Origin: an uncultured Clostridia bacterium
GTDB lineage: Bacteria; Bacillota; Clostridia; Oscillospirales; CAG-272
Direction of reading: 5' to 3'
Assembly: GCA_946615525.1 (NCBI GenBank)
Contig: CAMOHW010000007.1
Location: 1 to 14,590 of the forward strand
DNA: 14,590 bases
The position numbers and the translations under genes were made by a program. The notes beneath the pieces were generated by a model. That model worked only from the letters and a program-made list of their open reading frames with translations. It did not search any database and was not told the DNA's origin. Of the stretch, positions 12,694-14,590 are shown in pieces (the stretch's first letter is position 1; each line of letters starts with the position of its first letter).

Positions 12694-13749
12694 TCAAGTT
12701 CTCAACTTGGGGTCAAACGCGTCACGCAGACCGTCGCCAAACAGGTTGAGCGACAGCACGATGAGCGAAATGACCACGGCGGGAATAATCATACGATACG
12801 GATACGAGGAAAGTCCGTTGAGCGCGTCCGAAGCCAAGGAACCCAAAGACGGCATTGGCGCGTTAACACCAAGTCCCAGGAAGGAAAGATAACTCTCGGT
12901 AAAAATGGCGTTCGGGATCTGCAACGCGGTGGAAATGATGACCACGCTGATGCAGTTTGGCAAGAGATGTTTGGTAATGACCCATCCACCCTTTGCGCCT
13001 GCCGCACGGGAAGCCAGAACATACTCCTGCTCGCGCAAGGACAAAATCTGTCCGCGGATCAAGCGGGACATACTGACCCAATACAAAAGCGCAAAGACAA
13101 TGAACAAGCTGATAATGTTACTACCGATCCTTGCCAAAGCCGTGCCTTCCAGCGCCGGAGCAAGCGTTTGCTTCATAACCGAGGCAAGCAGAATGACCAA
13201 CAACATATCCGGCAAAGAATAAATAATATCTACAATCCGCATGATGATCAAATCAACCACACCGCCGAAATAGCCGGCAATGGAGCCAATCGTCATACCA
13301 ATGATCAAAACAATGATGCTGGCAAAGAAACCAACTGCCAATGAGATGCGCGTTCCGTAAACGACGCGAATGAAATAATCGCGCCCGGCAGAGTCTGTCC
13401 CGAAGATGTGCGGGAAGACCTTTTCTCCTGCATCGATTTTTGCCTGCTCGGTCGTTCCGTATTGGAACGGTTTCAAGTTTTCATAGCTCGAATCCATTGA
13501 TTTGCCTTGCGTCATTCCCAGCATATCATTATATGAATAAGGCCAAAAGAGCGGAATCATGATAGAAGAAAGAACAATGACAAGAACAATAAAGAAACTG
13601 ACAACGGCTACCTTGTTTTTCCAAAGGCGTTTCATTCCATCCTTAAAGAAGGTAGAGGAAGGACGCATTTGCACGATGTAGGATTTTTCTTCGTCGGTTG
13701 CCGGAAGGAAGGAGTCCACGTCCACATGCATGGTAAATTTCTTTTTCAT
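12694..13749 (-). CDS. oppC: Oligopeptide ABC transporter permease OppC/DppC
   Basis: This is the second transmembrane subunit of the importer. The 351 residues start with a cytoplasmic N-terminal stretch of about 45 residues. A first membrane segment (about 47-70) and an external loop with the family motif FGTDSAGRDYF (116-126) follow, then five more hydrophobic segments between about 132 and 340. The ATPase-contact EAA-type loop is ASRAAGAKGGWVITKHLLPN (246-265). SYLSFLGLGVNAP and the terminal LFGDGLRDAFDPKLR are typical of OppC/DppC. ATG 13749 is chosen because AAGGAG is 9 bases upstream; an upstream in-frame ATG at 13788 lies inside oppB. The spacing to oppB is 13 bases. Confidence 0.94.
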   Translation of the reverse strand: MKKKFTMHVDVDSFLPATDEEKSYIVQMRPSSTFFKDGMKRLWKNKVAVVSFFIVLVIVLSSIMIPLFWPYSYNDMLGMTQGKSMDSSYENLKPFQYGTTEQAKIDAGEKVFPHIFGTDSAGRDYFIRVVYGTRISLAVGFFASIIVLIIGMTIGSIAGYFGGVVDLIIMRIVDIIYSLPDMLLVILLASVMKQTLAPALEGTALARIGSNIISLFIVFALLYWVSMSRLIRGQILSLREQEYVLASRAAGAKGGWVITKHLLPNCISVVIISTALQIPNAIFTESYLSFLGLGVNAPMPSLGSLASDALNGLSSYPYRMIIPAVVISLIVLSLNLFGDGLRDAFDPKLRT

Positions 13750-13762
13750 GGTGTTTTTCTCC

Positions 13763-14590
13763 TTATTCCAGATTGATGCGCGGGTCAACTACTTTATACA
13801 AAATATCGCTGACCAGGTTCATAACAACGATCAACACCGCCAAAACGATGGTGGTTCCCATGACCATGGGGTAATCGCGGTTGGTAATGCTGTTGATAAA
13901 GGCACGTCCGATGCCGGGAACTGCAAAAATCTTTTCCACCACCAAAGAACCGGTTACAATATAGGCAAGCATCGGCCCGAAATAGGTGATGACCGGGATC
14001 AACGAGTTTTTCAGAGCGTGGCCGAAAATGATTTTGACCGGAGAAACGCCTTTTGCTTTGGCGGTCCGAATATAATCCTGCCCCAACACATCCAGCATGG
14101 AGGAGCGCGTCAAACGGGTGATATACGCCATAGGATAAAGTGAAAGCGTGATGATGGGTAAGATCAATCCTTGCCAGGTCGTTCCGTTTGCCGGCAGGAT
14201 CATCCATGTCACGGTAAACAATACCAACAACAGTGACCCCATGATAAACGAAGGCATGGAAACGAACGCGGTGGTGACGACCATAATGATTTTATCCACC
14301 AGTTTGTTGCGCCGCAATGCTGCAACTGAACCAAGAACGATACCAAAAACACCGGCCAATACTGCTCCAACAAGCCCCAAAACAGCGGAAGTTTTCAAGC
14401 CATCAATAATGATATCCGTTACCATCTGTCCTCTCATTTTCAAAGAGGGACCAAAATCAAAGCGCAAAACATCTTTCAAATAGGTAAAATATTGTTGTGC
14501 CAACGGTTTATCCAAACCGTATTTTGCCTCCAAAGCGGCTTGCGCCGAAGCGGTGATCGCCTTTTCGGACATGAACGGACCACCCGGGAT
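13763..14590 (-). CDS. oppB: Oligopeptide ABC transporter permease OppB/DppB (5' end beyond window)
   Basis: This is the first transmembrane subunit of the importer. 275 codons are visible; the frame stays open to the right edge, where it reads IPGGPFMSEKA, the conserved stretch that follows the first membrane helix in OppB/DppB. The true start therefore lies outside the window, perhaps 40-50 codons further. Visible features are KYGLDKPLAQQYFTYL, five hydrophobic segments, the EAA-type loop YIRTAKAKGVSPVKIIFGHALKN, and the C-terminal FAVPGIGRAFINSITNRDYP and ILYKVVDPRI, all diagnostic. The operon promoter is also outside the window. Confidence 0.94.
   Translation of the reverse strand: MPGGPFMSEKAITASAQAALEAKYGLDKPLAQQYFTYLKDVLRFDFGPSLKMRGQMVTDIIIDGLKTSAVLGLVGAVLAGVFGIVLGSVAALRRNKLVDKIIMVVTTAFVSMPSFIMGSLLLVLFTVTWMILPANGTTWQGLILPIITLSLYPMAYITRLTRSSMLDVLGQDYIRTAKAKGVSPVKIIFGHALKNSLIPVITYFGPMLAYIVTGSLVVEKIFAVPGIGRAFINSITNRDYPMVMGTTIVLAVLIVVMNLVSDILYKVVDPRINLE

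Noticed and set aside
13750..13788. Longer oppC start at 13788
   Set aside because: It would begin inside oppB without a ribosome binding site, while ATG 13749 has AAGGAG at good spacing.

Overview
The window looks like chromosomal DNA from a low-to-mid GC Firmicute of the class Clostridia, probably a gut-type Oscillospiraceae-like lineage. I base this on strong AGGAGG/GGTGAT-type ribosome binding sites, near-consensus sigma-A promoters, the Firmicutes-type fatty acid kinase FakA/FakB, an NdoA-like MazF, and a family 5 peptide transporter with a lipoprotein binding protein. There are no phage, transposon or CRISPR genes. The taxonomic placement is inference from gene content and style, not from a marker gene.

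Layout, left to right. (1) The 5' part of manA (mannose-6-phosphate isomerase) is on the minus strand and runs off the left edge; it has a clear promoter. (2) Divergent from it is a MazF/NdoA-type endoribonuclease gene on the plus strand, with no visible antitoxin. (3) A gene-free stretch of about 390 bases follows, packed with inverted repeats including a textbook terminator. (4) A single tRNA-Pro(GGG) on the minus strand has its own promoter and terminator. (5) Divergent from the tRNA, a two-gene plus-strand unit encodes a DUF5131 (Gp37/Gp68-like three-Cys) protein and a DUF1295 membrane protein, ending in a strong terminator. (6) A plus-strand operon fakA-fakB-GNAT-plsX-acpP has its own promoter and a structured leader. 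(7) A minus-strand peptide transporter operon reads oppB(partial)-oppC-oppD-oppF-oppA. It converges on the fak operon, and the two share one bidirectional terminator hairpin.

How the genes work together. The centre of the window is a compact lipid module. FakB presents a free fatty acid, FakA phosphorylates it to acyl-phosphate, PlsX interconverts acyl-phosphate and acyl-ACP, and ACP carries the acyl chain. A tandem-GNAT-like protein of unknown substrate sits between fakB and plsX, with overlapping or nearly touching gene ends. It is the best candidate in the window for an undescribed activity. The opp operon encodes a complete peptide importer: two permeases, two ATPases and a lipoprotein receptor. 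The other units are housekeeping genes or poorly characterised.

The most interesting points are the GNAT-like gene inside the fatty-acid salvage operon, the hairpin-rich intergenic block before the tRNA, the orphan C-terminally extended MazF, and the DUF5131/DUF1295 pair. All calls come from reading the sequence; no database search was possible.
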